DNA from: RBG-16-66-20 sp052386675
GTDB lineage: Bacteria > Pseudomonadota > Gammaproteobacteria > Burkholderiales > SG8-39
Reading direction: 5' to 3'
Assembly (NCBI GenBank): GCA_052386675.1
Contig: JBQTJX010000019.1
Span: 1 to 64,000, forward strand
DNA length: 64,000 nt
Part shown: positions 8,046 through 17,269 of the stretch, one piece after another
Position numbering within the stretch: the stretch's first letter is position 1
How the letters are laid out: each line of letters opens with the position of its first letter
Notes under the pieces: generated by a model
Told to the model about the DNA's origin: nothing
Seen by the model: the letters and a program-made list of their open reading frames with translations, nothing else
The model's database searches: none
Translations under genes and position numbers: made by a program

Positions 8046-9281
8046 ATGAGCATCGCGCAGGTTATCGAGGGTATCCGCGCGCACGACCCAGGGATCAATG
8101 CCTTCACCGCGGTCACCGAGGCGCGCGCACTGGCGCGGGAAAAGGCGCTGGACGCCTCGCTGCCGCTTGCCGGGATTCCGTTCGCAGCGAAGAACCTGTT
8201 CGACATCCAGGGCCTGCCGACGCTGGCCGGTTCGAAGATCAATCGCGACCGGCCGCCGGCAGCCGCGGACGCGCCCCTGATCACGCGACTGGAGAAGGCC
8301 GGCGCCATCCTGGTGGGCGCGCTCAACATGGACGAGTACGCCTACGGCTTCTCCACCGAGAACTCGCATTACGGCCCGACGCGCAATCCCCACGATCCGG
8401 CTCGGGTCGCGGGCGGATCTTCCGGTGGTTCTGGCGCGGCGGTGGCTGCTGGCATGGTGCCGCTCACGCTGGGCTCGGATACCAACGGCTCGATCCGGGT
8501 GCCGGCCTCGTTCTGCGGCGTCTGGGGCCTGAAGCCGACCTTCGGGCGCCTGTCGCGCGACGGCGCGTTCCCCTTCGTGAACTCGCTCGACCACGTTGGT
8601 CCTCTTGCGGCCAGCCTGGACCTGCTCGCCGCGGCCTACGACGCCATGCACGACGGCGAACCGGTGCGCGCGCTGCGCGGCACGGCGGGCCTGCGCGTCG
8701 CCGTTGCCGGCGGCTACTTCGAGGACAACTGCGAGCCGGAGGTCTACGAACTCGTGCGCCGGGCCGCCGCCCGGCTCGGTGCGCCGGGCACGGTGGAGAT
8801 CCCGGATGCCGCGCTCGCGCGCGCCGCGGCCTTCGTCATCACGGCCGCCGAGGGCGCGCAGCTGCACCTGCCCAATCTGCGCACAAGGCCGCAGGATTTC
8901 GAGCCGCTCATCGTGGACCGGCTCTATGCCGGGGCGTTGATCCCCGCGGCCTGGTACCTGCAGGCGCAGCGCGTGCGGCGGGCCTGCCACCGCAAGGTGA
9001 CGAAGCTGTTCGAGTCGGTGGACGTGATCCTCGCCCCGGCGACGCCGCGCACCGCGCAGAAGATCGGCCAGGACCTGTTCAGCATCCGCGGCACGGAAAT
9101 GCTGGCGCGGCCGAATACGGGGCTGCTGACCCAGCCCGTCAGCTGCATCGGCCTGCCGGTGGTCTGCGCCCCGGTCGGGAAGCTGGAGGGCATGCCGGTT
9201 GGCATGCAGATCATCGCCGCGCCGTGGCGTGAGGACCTGTGCTTCAGGGTGGCCCGTGAGCTTGACACCCAACCTGCCTGA
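8046..9281 (+). CDS. atzE: AtzE-like amidase (1-carboxybiuret hydrolase / HpxY type)
   Basis: 411 residues of the amidase signature family with Lys49 (PFAAKN), the cis-Ser/Ser pair in GGSSGGSGAAVAAG and nucleophile Ser in DTNGSIRVP. With AtzG upstream and AtzH downstream the triplet matches both atzGEH (carboxybiuret to urea-dicarboxylate route) and hpxXYZ (oxalurate/purine route). The linked atzF favours a product that becomes allophanate. It is shorter than AtzE (about 457 residues), mainly at the C-terminus. It starts two bases after the atzG stop. Confidence 0.9.
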   Translation: MSIAQVIEGIRAHDPGINAFTAVTEARALAREKALDASLPLAGIPFAAKNLFDIQGLPTLAGSKINRDRPPAAADAPLITRLEKAGAILVGALNMDEYAYGFSTENSHYGPTRNPHDPARVAGGSSGGSGAAVAAGMVPLTLGSDTNGSIRVPASFCGVWGLKPTFGRLSRDGAFPFVNSLDHVGPLAASLDLLAAAYDAMHDGEPVRALRGTAGLRVAVAGGYFEDNCEPEVYELVRRAAARLGAPGTVEIPDAALARAAAFVITAAEGAQLHLPNLRTRPQDFEPLIVDRLYAGALIPAAWYLQAQRVRRACHRKVTKLFESVDVILAPATPRTAQKIGQDLFSIRGTEMLARPNTGLLTQPVSCIGLPVVCAPVGKLEGMPVGMQIIAAPWREDLCFRVARELDTQPA

Positions 9282-9663
9282 GGTCATCGCCGAAGTCACG
9301 GCGGCCTTCGAGCGCTACGAGCGGGCGCTGACCACGAACGACCTCGCCACGCTGGACGAGCTGTTCTGGGACTCGCCGCACACGGTGCGCTACGGCATCT
9401 TCGAGCAGCTCTACGGCATCGACGAGGTGCGCGCCTTCCGCGCCGGACGCAGGGTGGTGGACCTCGGCCGCGAGCTCACGCGCGTGGCGATCCGCAGCTA
9501 TGGGCGCGACTTCGCCACCGCGAGCTGCGAGTTCCGGCGCCTGGATTCGGGCCGCCGCGGGCGGCAGATGCAGACCTGGGTCCGGATGCCGCAGTTGTCC
9601 TTCGGTGGCTGGCGGGTGGTCGCGGCGCACGTGAGCTTCGCCCAGGAGCCGCCCGCCGCATGA
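9256..9663 (+). CDS. atzH: AtzH/HpxZ-like protein (DUF3225, NTF2-like fold)
   Basis: 135 residues from a GTG inside the end of atzE (26-base overlap). The sequence EVTAAFERYERALTTNDLATLDELFWDSPHTVRYGIFEQLYGIDEVRAFR is the DUF3225 signature, a SnoaL/NTF2-type alpha+beta barrel. In the cyanuric acid pathway AtzH is thought to handle the unstable urea-dicarboxylate intermediate between AtzE and AtzF. A longer start at 9199 would run through atzE in another frame with non-family residues and was not chosen. Confidence 0.85.
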   Translation: MSLTPNLPEVIAEVTAAFERYERALTTNDLATLDELFWDSPHTVRYGIFEQLYGIDEVRAFRAGRRVVDLGRELTRVAIRSYGRDFATASCEFRRLDSGRRGRQMQTWVRMPQLSFGGWRVVAAHVSFAQEPPAA

Positions 9664-10673
9664 TCCGTATGATTCTCAGGCGCCTGCTCGGGGCGCTGCC
9701 CAACGTCCTCGGCGTCGTGATCGTCACGTTCCTCATGACGCGCGCGCTGCCCGGGGACCCGGCGGCGTTCTTCGCCGGCCCGGCGGCAACCCAGGAGGCC
9801 ATCGACCAGGTCCGCGCCAGCCTCGGCCTGGACAAGAGCCTGGCGCACCAGTTCGGTTACTACATCGCGGAGCTGGCCCGCGGGGACCTCGGCACCTCGC
9901 TCTCCACCGGCCAGCCGGTGCTCGCCGAGCTGCGCCAGCGCCTGCCGGCGTCGCTGGAACTCACGCTCTGCGGCCTGGTGTTCGCGCTCGCCTTCGCCAT
10001 TCCGCTCGGCATCCTGGCGGCGACGCGGCCCGGCTCATGGGTGGACCACCTGTGCCGCGTAATCGCCACCGCCGGGGTGTCGCTCCCCACCTTCTTCACC
10101 GGATTGCTGCTCGCCTACGTGTTTTACTTCCTGCTCGGGATCGCGCCCTCGCCGCTGGGGCGGATCGACGTCTCGTTCTCGGCGCCGCCGGCGGTCACCG
10201 GGCTGTACCTCGTCGACAGCCTGCTCGCGCGCGACGGCGAACTGTTCGTCGCCTGCGCGAAGCAGCTCATCCTGCCCGCGGTGACGCTGGGCCTGTTCGT
10301 CATGGCCCCGCTGATGCGCATGACGCGCGCTTCCATGCTGGGGGTGCTGTCCTCGGACTTCATCCGCACCGCGCGCGCGAGCGGCCTTCCGCGCGGCCAG
10401 GTGCTCTACGGCTACGCCTTCCGCAACGCGCTGTTGCCGGTGGTGACCACCCTGGGCATGGTGTTCTCCTTCCTGCTGGGCTCCAACGTGCTGGTGGAGA
10501 AGGTGTTCGCCTGGCCGGGCATCGGCTCCTACGTCATCGAGGCGCTGGTGGCTTCCGACTACGCGCCGGTGCAGGGCTTCGTGCTCACCATGGCGCTGCT
10601 CTACGTGGCGCTGAATCTCGCCATCGACGTGCTCTACGGCGTGATCGACCCGCGCGTGGGGATCGAAGCTTGA
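9660..10673 (+). CDS. ABC transporter permease, DppB type
   Basis: 337 residues, six membrane helices, with the DppB/OppB N-terminus (RRLLGALPNVLGVVIVTFLMTRALPGDPAAFF) and the EAA cytoplasmic loop RTARASGLPRGQVLYGYAFRNALLPV that docks on the ATPases. The start overlaps the atzH stop (ATGA). It forms the membrane channel with the next gene for the solute bound by the 6273 protein. Confidence 0.94.
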   Translation: MIRMILRRLLGALPNVLGVVIVTFLMTRALPGDPAAFFAGPAATQEAIDQVRASLGLDKSLAHQFGYYIAELARGDLGTSLSTGQPVLAELRQRLPASLELTLCGLVFALAFAIPLGILAATRPGSWVDHLCRVIATAGVSLPTFFTGLLLAYVFYFLLGIAPSPLGRIDVSFSAPPAVTGLYLVDSLLARDGELFVACAKQLILPAVTLGLFVMAPLMRMTRASMLGVLSSDFIRTARASGLPRGQVLYGYAFRNALLPVVTTLGMVFSFLLGSNVLVEKVFAWPGIGSYVIEALVASDYAPVQGFVLTMALLYVALNLAIDVLYGVIDPRVGIEA

Positions 10674-10680
10674 TCTGCCG

Positions 10681-11538
10681 ATGAAACCCGCCCACGCCGC
10701 CACGCTGCGCCACATGAAATACGTGGCCACCGAGAACCCGGTGACGCTGCTCGCCTTCCTGCTGTTCAGCGGTTTCGTGCTGATGGCCCTCTTCGGACCC
10801 TGGATCGCGCCCCATGATCCGCTGGCGAGCAACACCGGCCACGCCCTGAAACCGCCGTCGGCGGCCCATTGGTTCGGCACTGATTCGCTGGGGCGCGACA
10901 TCCTGTCGCGCATCATCGTCGCGGCGCGCCTGGATTTCGGCATCGCCATTTCCGCGGTCAGCGCCTCGTTCGTCATCGGCTCGGCGCTGGGCTCGCTCGC
11001 CGGCTTCTTCGGCGGCTGGGCCGACCGCCTCATCGGCCGCGTCGCCGACACCATCATGGCCTTCCCGCTGTTCGTGCTGGCGATGGGAATCGTGGCCGCG
11101 CTGGGCAACACCGTGGCCAACATCATCCTCGCCACCGCCATCATCAACCTGCCGTTCTATATCCGCGTCGCGCGCGCCGAGGTGAACGTGCGGCGCAACG
11201 CCGGCTACGTCGAGGCGGCGCGCCTGGCCGGAAACTCGGACCTGCGCACGCTCGCGCTGCACGTGTTTCCAAACGTCCTGCCGCCCATGATGGTGCAGAT
11301 CTCCCTCAACATGGGCTGGGCGATCCTGAACGCCGCGGGGTTGTCCTTCATCGGCATGGGCGTGCGCCCGCCGGAGGCGGAGTGGGGGATCATGGTGGCC
11401 GAGGGCGCCACCTACATCATCTCCGGCGAATGGTGGGTGGCGCTGTTCCCCGGCGCGGTGCTGATGCTGGCGGTGTTCACCTTCAACCTTCTGGGCGACG
11501 GCCTGCGGGACATGATGGACCCCAGGATGAGGACGTGA
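10681..11538 (+). CDS. ABC transporter permease, DppC type
   Basis: 285 residues with the DppC N-terminal pattern (NPVTLLAFLLFSGFVLMALFGPWIAPHDP), the GTDSLGRDILSRII stretch and the EAA loop VEAARLAGNSDLRTLALHVFPNVLPP. It lies seven bases after the first permease gene. No strong ribosome site precedes the ATG at 10681; an internal ATG at 10714 is possible but would remove a normal leader. Confidence 0.94.
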   Translation: MKPAHAATLRHMKYVATENPVTLLAFLLFSGFVLMALFGPWIAPHDPLASNTGHALKPPSAAHWFGTDSLGRDILSRIIVAARLDFGIAISAVSASFVIGSALGSLAGFFGGWADRLIGRVADTIMAFPLFVLAMGIVAALGNTVANIILATAIINLPFYIRVARAEVNVRRNAGYVEAARLAGNSDLRTLALHVFPNVLPPMMVQISLNMGWAILNAAGLSFIGMGVRPPEAEWGIMVAEGATYIISGEWWVALFPGAVLMLAVFTFNLLGDGLRDMMDPRMRT

Positions 11539-11553
11539 ACGGACACTGAAGCC

Positions 11554-12537
11554 ATGGAACCCGACGCCGATCCGCTGCCGCTGCTCCAGGTCCTGGACCT
11601 GTCGCTTGAATTCCGCACCCGCTCGGGCACGGTGCACGCGCTGGAGAACGTCAGCCTCGAGGTCGCGCGGGGGGAAACCGTCGGCATCGTCGGGGAGTCC
11701 GGCTCCGGGAAGTCGGTGCTGTCCTTCGCCATCCTGCGCATCCTGGACGCCGCGGCGAAGGTCACCGGCGGGGCGATCGAGTTCACCGGACTTGACATGC
11801 TGGCACTGAGCGAGCGCGAGCTGCAGGAGATCCGTGGTCGCGAGATCTCGATGATTTTCCAGAACCCGCGCACCGCGCTCAACCCCATCCGCCGCGTCGG
11901 CGCGCAGATCGAGGACGTGCTGCGGGCGCATACCTCGACGCTGCGCGCGGACCTGAAGGCGAAGGCGATCGAGGCGCTCGCCCAGGTGCGCATCCCGGAC
12001 CCGGAGCGGCGCTACTCGGCCTATCCGTTCGAACTCTCCGGCGGCCAGTGCCAGCGCGTCATGATCGCGCTCGCGCTGGCCTGCAACCCGTCGCTTCTGA
12101 TCGCGGATGAGCCGACCACCGGGCTGGATGTCACCACCCAGGCCTCCATCCTGTCGCTGGTTAAGGACCTGGCGCGGGAACGCCAGATGGCCACCATCCT
12201 CATCACCCACGACCTGGCGCTTGCCTCCGAGTACTGCGACCGAATCGTGGTGATGCACGCCGGGCACGTGGTCGAGTCCTCGCCGGTGCAGGCGCTGTTC
12301 GCGCGACCCCGCCACCCGTACACCGCCCGGCTGCTCGCTTCGACGCCCACGCCCGAGACGGCCATCGCGACCCTCGCCTCCATCCCGGGCAACCTGCCGG
12401 ACCTGCGACGCAACGACCTGCCGCGCTGCCGGTTCCTGGAGCGCTGCGAGCGCAAGCTGGAGCGCTGCGCAGTGGACGCGTTGCCGCGCGCCTCGCTGGC
12501 CGAGGGGCATAGCGTGAGCTGCTTCAATCCGCTATGA
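11554..12537 (+). CDS. ABC transporter ATPase, DppD type
   Basis: 327 residues. It has Walker A GESGSGKS, signature LSGGQCQR, Walker B LLIADEPTTGLD and the switch histidine in ITHDLAL. The C-terminal oligopeptide/dipeptide extension contains the cysteine-rich CRFLERCERKLERC motif of this subfamily, which in relatives binds an iron-sulfur cluster. It is the first of two nucleotide-binding subunits of the importer. Confidence 0.94.
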   Translation: MEPDADPLPLLQVLDLSLEFRTRSGTVHALENVSLEVARGETVGIVGESGSGKSVLSFAILRILDAAAKVTGGAIEFTGLDMLALSERELQEIRGREISMIFQNPRTALNPIRRVGAQIEDVLRAHTSTLRADLKAKAIEALAQVRIPDPERRYSAYPFELSGGQCQRVMIALALACNPSLLIADEPTTGLDVTTQASILSLVKDLARERQMATILITHDLALASEYCDRIVVMHAGHVVESSPVQALFARPRHPYTARLLASTPTPETAIATLASIPGNLPDLRRNDLPRCRFLERCERKLERCAVDALPRASLAEGHSVSCFNPL

Positions 12538-13496
12538 GCGATCAGTTGAACGTGCTCGACTGCGTCGAGGTGAAGAAGCACTTCCCGGTCGGGCGGCGCA
12601 GCCGCCTGCACGCGGTGGATGACGTCAGCTTCTCCATCGGCAAGGGCGAGAGCGTCGGCCTTGTCGGTGAATCGGGCTGCGGCAAGTCCACCCTGGTGCG
12701 ACTCATCACCCGCATGCTCGACCCCACCGCGGGCGACATCATCTACCGCGGGCGCAATATCGGCTTCATCCCGGCGCGCACATTCGCCGGCACCCAGTTC
12801 CGGCCGAAGATCCAGATGGTGTTCCAGGATCCGAGCGACAGCCTCAACCCACGCCATACCGCCTTCGACACCATCGCCGAACCGCTCGCGCGCCTGGCAG
12901 GCGTGCGGGATGCAGACGAGATGCAGCTCCAGGTCACCGAGGCGGCGCGCCGGGTCGGCCTGCCCGCGGAGCTGCTGCCGCGCTACCCGCATCAGCTATC
13001 CGGGGGGCAGAAAGCGCGCGTCGGCATCGCGCGCGCCGTGGCGCTGATGCCGGACCTGCTGGTGCTGGACGAGCCCACGGCGGCGCTGGACGTCTCGGTG
13101 CAGGCCACCATCCTCAAGCTGCTCGCGGAACTCAAGCGCGACCTGGGCATGAGCTACCTGTTCGTGTCGCACGACCTGAACGTGGTGCGCATGCTGTGCG
13201 ACCGCGTGATCGTCATGTACTTGGGGCGGATCGTGGAGCAGGGCAGCGCGGAATCACTGTTCCGCGCCCCAGCGCACCCTTACACCAAGGCGCTGCTGCA
13301 ATCCATCCCCGCCATCGGCGGGCGGCCCGAGACGCGCGAGGTGCTGGCGGGCGAGCCGCGCAGCCCGATCGATCCGGAGCCGAACGTGTGCCGCTTCTAC
13401 GGCCGCTGCCCGGTGCAGCGCGACCGCTGCCGCACCGAGGCGCCGCTGCTGCGGGAGATCACGCCGGGACAGGTCGCGGCCTGCCACTTCGCATAG
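12534..13496 (+). CDS. ABC transporter ATPase, DppF type
   Basis: 320 residues. It shows Walker A GESGCGKST, Q-loop VFQDPSDSLNPR, signature LSGGQKARV, Walker B LLVLDEPTAALDVS and the C-terminal CRFYGRCPVQRDRC extension. The start overlaps the stop of the DppD-type gene (ATGA). It is the last gene of the atz/dpp operon; the next gene begins 15 bases on but is an acyl-CoA dehydrogenase. Confidence 0.94.
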   Translation: MSDQLNVLDCVEVKKHFPVGRRSRLHAVDDVSFSIGKGESVGLVGESGCGKSTLVRLITRMLDPTAGDIIYRGRNIGFIPARTFAGTQFRPKIQMVFQDPSDSLNPRHTAFDTIAEPLARLAGVRDADEMQLQVTEAARRVGLPAELLPRYPHQLSGGQKARVGIARAVALMPDLLVLDEPTAALDVSVQATILKLLAELKRDLGMSYLFVSHDLNVVRMLCDRVIVMYLGRIVEQGSAESLFRAPAHPYTKALLQSIPAIGGRPETREVLAGEPRSPIDPEPNVCRFYGRCPVQRDRCRTEAPLLREITPGQVAACHFA

Positions 13497-13510
13497 GCCA
13501 TAATCCGGGG

Positions 13511-14653
13511 GTGAACGCCCCTGCCGCAACCGACGACACCCTGCTCCTGCTGCGCGACACCCTGCGCCGCTACGTCGAGAAGGAAATCGTCCCCAACGCC
13601 GCGGAATGGGAGACGCAGGGCTTCGTGCCGCGCGAAGTGCTGCGGCAGATGGGCAAGCTGGGGTTCCTGGGACTGCGCTATCCGGAGGAATTCGGCGGCG
13701 GCGGGCTGGACGCCCGCGCCACGGCGCTGCTCGCCGAGGAGCTGGGCCGCTCCAGCTTCGGCGGTTTCGCGGTCACGGTGCTGGTGCACACCGACATGGC
13801 CTCGCCGCACCTGGTGAACGCCGGCTCGCCGGAGCAGGTCAAGGCCTGGCTGCCGCGCATCGTCTCGGGCGAGGCCATCAGCGCGGTCGCGGTCACCGAG
13901 CCCGACGCGGGTTCCGACGTCAAATCCATCCGAACAACAGCCCGGCAGGACGGGGGCGACTGGGTCCTGCGCGGCAGCAAGATGTTCATCACCAACGGCG
14001 CGCTGGCGGACGTGTACTTCGTCGCCGCGAAAAGCGACCCGGCGGGCGGCTCCAAGGGCCTGTCCATGTTCATCGTGGAGAAGGGCATGAAGGGTTTCAC
14101 GGTGGGGCGGCGGCTGGAGAAGATGGGCTGGCGATCTTCGGATACCGCGGAACTGGTGTTCGACGACTGCCGCGTGCCGGCGGCGAACCTGCTGGGCGAG
14201 CCGCATCGCGGCTTCTATTCCATCATGAAGAACTTCCAGAACGAGCGCATCGCCATTGGCGCCATGGCCATGGGCGAGTCGCAGAGGGCCATCGAACTGA
14301 CGCTGGACTACGTGCGCACGCGCAAGGCCTTCGGCGCGCCGCTGTGGGACAAGCAGGCCATCCGGCAGCGCCTCGCCATGCTGGCGGCGAAGGTGGAGGC
14401 GGGGCGGCAGCTGGTGCAGCACGCGGCGGCGCTCGACGCGCAGGGGCGGGACTGCGTCAAGGAAGTCTCCATGGTGAAGGCCTACTGCGGCGAGCTGGTG
14501 AACGAGGTGATGTACGACTGCCTGCAGTTCCATGGCGGTTTTGGCTACATCAGGGAATCCGCCATCGAGCGCATGTACCGGGATGCCCGGGTTCAATCGA
14601 TCGGGGGCGGGGCCACCGAGGTGATGCTGGAAGAGGTGGCGAAAAGGCTTTAA
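13511..14653 (+). CDS. Acyl-CoA dehydrogenase
   Basis: 380 residues from a GTG at 13511. Family signatures are AVTEPDAGSDVKSIRTTA (FAD/substrate site), GSKMFITNGALADVY, and near the end YDCLQFHGGFGYIRE with the position of the catalytic carboxylate nearby. It would oxidise an acyl-CoA to the 2-enoyl-CoA and pass electrons to ETF. The chain-length specificity is unknown. It follows the dpp operon closely on the same strand but may simply be a neighbour. It is convergent with the TonB receptor gene, ten bases away. Confidence 0.93.
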   Translation: MNAPAATDDTLLLLRDTLRRYVEKEIVPNAAEWETQGFVPREVLRQMGKLGFLGLRYPEEFGGGGLDARATALLAEELGRSSFGGFAVTVLVHTDMASPHLVNAGSPEQVKAWLPRIVSGEAISAVAVTEPDAGSDVKSIRTTARQDGGDWVLRGSKMFITNGALADVYFVAAKSDPAGGSKGLSMFIVEKGMKGFTVGRRLEKMGWRSSDTAELVFDDCRVPAANLLGEPHRGFYSIMKNFQNERIAIGAMAMGESQRAIELTLDYVRTRKAFGAPLWDKQAIRQRLAMLAAKVEAGRQLVQHAAALDAQGRDCVKEVSMVKAYCGELVNEVMYDCLQFHGGFGYIRESAIERMYRDARVQSIGGGATEVMLEEVAKRL

Positions 14654-14663
14654 GGCCGGGGAG

Positions 14664-16703
14664 CTAGAACCCCAGCTTCGCCTGCACCCCCACCAGCGCC
14701 GTGCGCCCCGGCGAAGGCTCGAAGAAGCGGCCGTTGCCATCGTTGACGATGACCGAGCCCGCATAGCGCCGGTCGGCGAGGTTGTCGATGCGAAGAAACT
14801 CGGTGACCTTCCACTTGCCGCCGGATTGCGTGAAGCCAATGGCAATGTTCGCGGTCGTGAAAGCGCTGGCGAAGTCCGAGTTCACATCATCCACCGCGAC
14901 GCGCCCCTTGTGCTGCGCCTCCAGCGCCACCGTGAACCCGCTCGGCGCATGCTTCCACCGCAACTCTCCGTACAGGGTGTTGCGCGCCACGCCGGGCAGC
15001 CGGTTGCCCGAGAGCACTGTCACGGCGCCGGCGGTGAAGGTGTCGCGGAAGGTGGCATCCAGCACCGTCCACGCCAGCGCCGCCTCGAGGCCGAGCGGCA
15101 GGCTGGACTCGACGCCCAGCTCCAACCCGCTGCGCCGGGTGCGGCCGGCATTCTTGAAGGTGCTGCGCCCGCCGACGTTGGTGTCCACCACGATCTCGCG
15201 CTCGGTGGCGACTTCGAACAGGGCGAGGTTCAGCCGTGTTCCCATGCCCAGCACCGCCTTCACACCCGCTTCCAGGTGCCGGCTGCGCGAGGCCTCCAGG
15301 CCGAAATTCATGCCGCTGCCGCCGGGCCGGTAGGCAAGTTCGACGAAGGTGGGCGTCTCGAAGCCGCGGCCCTGGTTGGCGTAGAGGCTGATCGCGGGCG
15401 TGGCGCGGTAGGTGAGGCCCAGCGCCGGCGTCACCGCGCTGTAGCTGCGGCTGCCGCTGTCGTCCGGATTCCCGGCGACGATGAAGAAATCCTTCAACTC
15501 GAAGGCGACGCGGCTGGCGCGCAGGCCTGCGAGCGCGATCCACTTGTCCGCGAAGCGCCATTCCGCCTGCGCATAGGCACCGGTGGCGCTGACCAGGTTG
15601 TCCTCGTCGCGGCGCAGGGCCCCGATCTGGCCGTCGTTGTTCACAAAGCCGGTGCGCCGGTCCACCATGCGCTCGTACTCGCCGCCGAACGACAGCGTCA
15701 GCGGGCGCCCGAGCAGCGCGCTGCGCGTCTCCAGCCGGAGCGACGCGCCGCCGTAGCCGCGGTCCAGGTTCAGCACGCCGCCCGAGGTGGTGGCGGGCGC
15801 CGCGCCCAGGAACCCGAGGTATTGCCGCACCACGCGCTCGCCCGCGTGCAGGGACCCGTGCAGCGTCGTCGCCTCCGACAGGCGGTGCGAGAAGCTGGCC
15901 CCGAACTGGTTCTGGGCCTGGCTCTTGCGTGTGTCGAACTGCAGCACTGTCGCCGCCACCTGCTTCGGGTTGGCTTCCATCTGCGCCCGCGTCAGGCCCG
16001 CCGGGTCCTGGGTCTCGGGGCTGGCGAAGGAATTGGCGACGAGCGTGACGCGGGTGCCGCTGCCGGGGGAGAACTCCGCCTTCGCGTTCAATTGCTCGCG
16101 CACCGCCGCGCTGTGCTCGCGGTAGCCATTGGTGCTGAAGCGCGCGCTGCTCACCAGCCAGCCGTCTCCGCCCAGCTTCAGCGCGGCGCGGCGCGTGCCC
16201 AGGCTGCCGGCGGAGAGCGAGCCTTCCAGTCCCGGCTCGCCGCGCTCTGTCGTCAGGCTGATGACCCCGCCCGAGGCGTTGCCGTGCATCACCGAGAACG
16301 GCCCGCGCAGCACCTCGATGCCTCCCGCGGATCCGAGGTCGAAATGCGACACCTGCCCCTGGCCGTCCGGGAAACTGGCCGGGATGCCGTCCGCGATGAG
16401 GCGCAGTCCGCGGATGCCGAAGGTAGAGCGGCTGCCGAAGCCGCGCGAGGTGATCTGCAGGTCCTGCGCGTAGTTGTTGCGGTTGTTGACCGAGATGCCC
16501 GGCACACGGCCCAGGGACTCCGACAGGTTCACCTGGGGCCTGCCCCAGCGGATGTCCTCTTCGCGCACGCGGTCCACGGCGGCCGGGACTTCGAGGGTCG
16601 GACGCTCGACGCGGGTGGCGGTGACGGAGATCGCATCCTCGGCCTGCGCCGGCAGCGGTGACAGCGCGATCGCGAGGAAGGCCAGGGTCGCGCTTTTCCT
16701 CAC
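14664..16703 (-). CDS. TonB-dependent outer-membrane receptor
   Basis: 679 residues from a GTG at 16703, with signal peptide ending LSPLPAQA. The plug domain (about 30-140) begins near DAISVTATRVE, includes LSESLGRVPGISVNN and LRGPFSVMHGNASGGVISL, and the remainder is a beta-barrel ending in a terminal Phe (VQAKLGF). It overlaps the cytochrome gene by four bases (GTGA) and is third in an operon with a PQQ-dependent dehydrogenase and cytochrome. A role in bringing PQQ or the dehydrogenase's substrate across the outer membrane is plausible but inferred. Confidence 0.93.
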   Translation of the reverse strand: MRKSATLAFLAIALSPLPAQAEDAISVTATRVERPTLEVPAAVDRVREEDIRWGRPQVNLSESLGRVPGISVNNRNNYAQDLQITSRGFGSRSTFGIRGLRLIADGIPASFPDGQGQVSHFDLGSAGGIEVLRGPFSVMHGNASGGVISLTTERGEPGLEGSLSAGSLGTRRAALKLGGDGWLVSSARFSTNGYREHSAAVREQLNAKAEFSPGSGTRVTLVANSFASPETQDPAGLTRAQMEANPKQVAATVLQFDTRKSQAQNQFGASFSHRLSEATTLHGSLHAGERVVRQYLGFLGAAPATTSGGVLNLDRGYGGASLRLETRSALLGRPLTLSFGGEYERMVDRRTGFVNNDGQIGALRRDEDNLVSATGAYAQAEWRFADKWIALAGLRASRVAFELKDFFIVAGNPDDSGSRSYSAVTPALGLTYRATPAISLYANQGRGFETPTFVELAYRPGGSGMNFGLEASRSRHLEAGVKAVLGMGTRLNLALFEVATEREIVVDTNVGGRSTFKNAGRTRRSGLELGVESSLPLGLEAALAWTVLDATFRDTFTAGAVTVLSGNRLPGVARNTLYGELRWKHAPSGFTVALEAQHKGRVAVDDVNSDFASAFTTANIAIGFTQSGGKWKVTEFLRIDNLADRRYAGSVIVNDGNGRFFEPSPGRTALVGVQAKLGF

Positions 16704-17269
16704 GGCAGCCTCGAGAAGTAGTGCGCCAGCGCCTGGAATTCCGCCTCGGGAATCCCGTAGAGCGCGGCGGACATCATGGTGTCGCCGCCGGGACGGCGGT
16801 TCTGGCGGTACTGCAGCATCACCTCGGCGAGGAACTCCTCGCGCTGGCCCGCCAGTCGCGGCATCTGCTCGCGGCCGACGTAGTTGGGCAGGTGGCAGCT
16901 GCTGCAGCGGTTGCGCGCGGCGATGCCCCGGCCGCGTTCGAACAGGATTCGGTTCACCGGTTCGGCCGTGGCCCGGGCCTTCAGTTCCGAGTAGTGCCGC
17001 GACAGGGCGATGATTTCCCGGTCGGACACGCCCTTGAGCAGCGCCTGCATCACCGCCGAGCCGCGCACGCCTTCGCGCGTCATCACCAGATAGTTCTCGA
17101 GGAAGATGCGCGGCTGGCCGGCGATCGAGGGCGTGCCCGCGATCGCGGAATTGCCATCCGCGCCGTGGCAGGCGGCGCAGGCCTTCACCTTGTCCGGCAC
17201 CTGCGCGAGCGCATTGGAAATGAAAAGGGCGGCGAGCAGAGCCCACCGCCCCCCGACGTGCAGGAACAC
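16700..17269 (-). CDS. Dihaem cytochrome c, c4-like
   Basis: 189 residues from a GTG at 17269, with a signal peptide (WALLAALFISNALAQ). Two haem-attachment motifs, CAACH (about residue 32) and CSSCH (about 120), mark two class I cytochrome domains. The gene start overlaps the stop of the PQQ dehydrogenase gene by one base, and its end overlaps the TonB receptor start. It is the obvious periplasmic electron acceptor for the dehydrogenase, carrying electrons to the respiratory chain. Confidence 0.9.
   Translation of the reverse strand: MFLHVGGRWALLAALFISNALAQVPDKVKACAACHGADGNSAIAGTPSIAGQPRIFLENYLVMTREGVRGSAVMQALLKGVSDREIIALSRHYSELKARATAEPVNRILFERGRGIAARNRCSSCHLPNYVGREQMPRLAGQREEFLAEVMLQYRQNRRPGGDTMMSAALYGIPEAEFQALAHYFSRLP

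Noticed and set aside
10585..12510. Very long minus-strand open frame antisense to the DppC/DppD genes
   Set aside because: It is rich in Arg, Gly, His and Gln, has no domain, and is explained by the high GC content opposite well-supported genes. Similar long antisense frames elsewhere (323-1639, 7875-9299, 13397-14845) were left out for the same reason.
4659..13496. Complete cyanuric acid degradation pathway
   Set aside because: AtzF, AtzG, AtzE and AtzH are present, but no AtzD/TrzD-type ring-opening enzyme is found in the window, so only the lower part can be claimed.
14826..16661. 611-codon plus-strand frame opposite the TonB receptor
   Set aside because: Arg/Ala-rich low-complexity translation with no motif; the opposite strand encodes a complete receptor with signal peptide, plug and terminal Phe.
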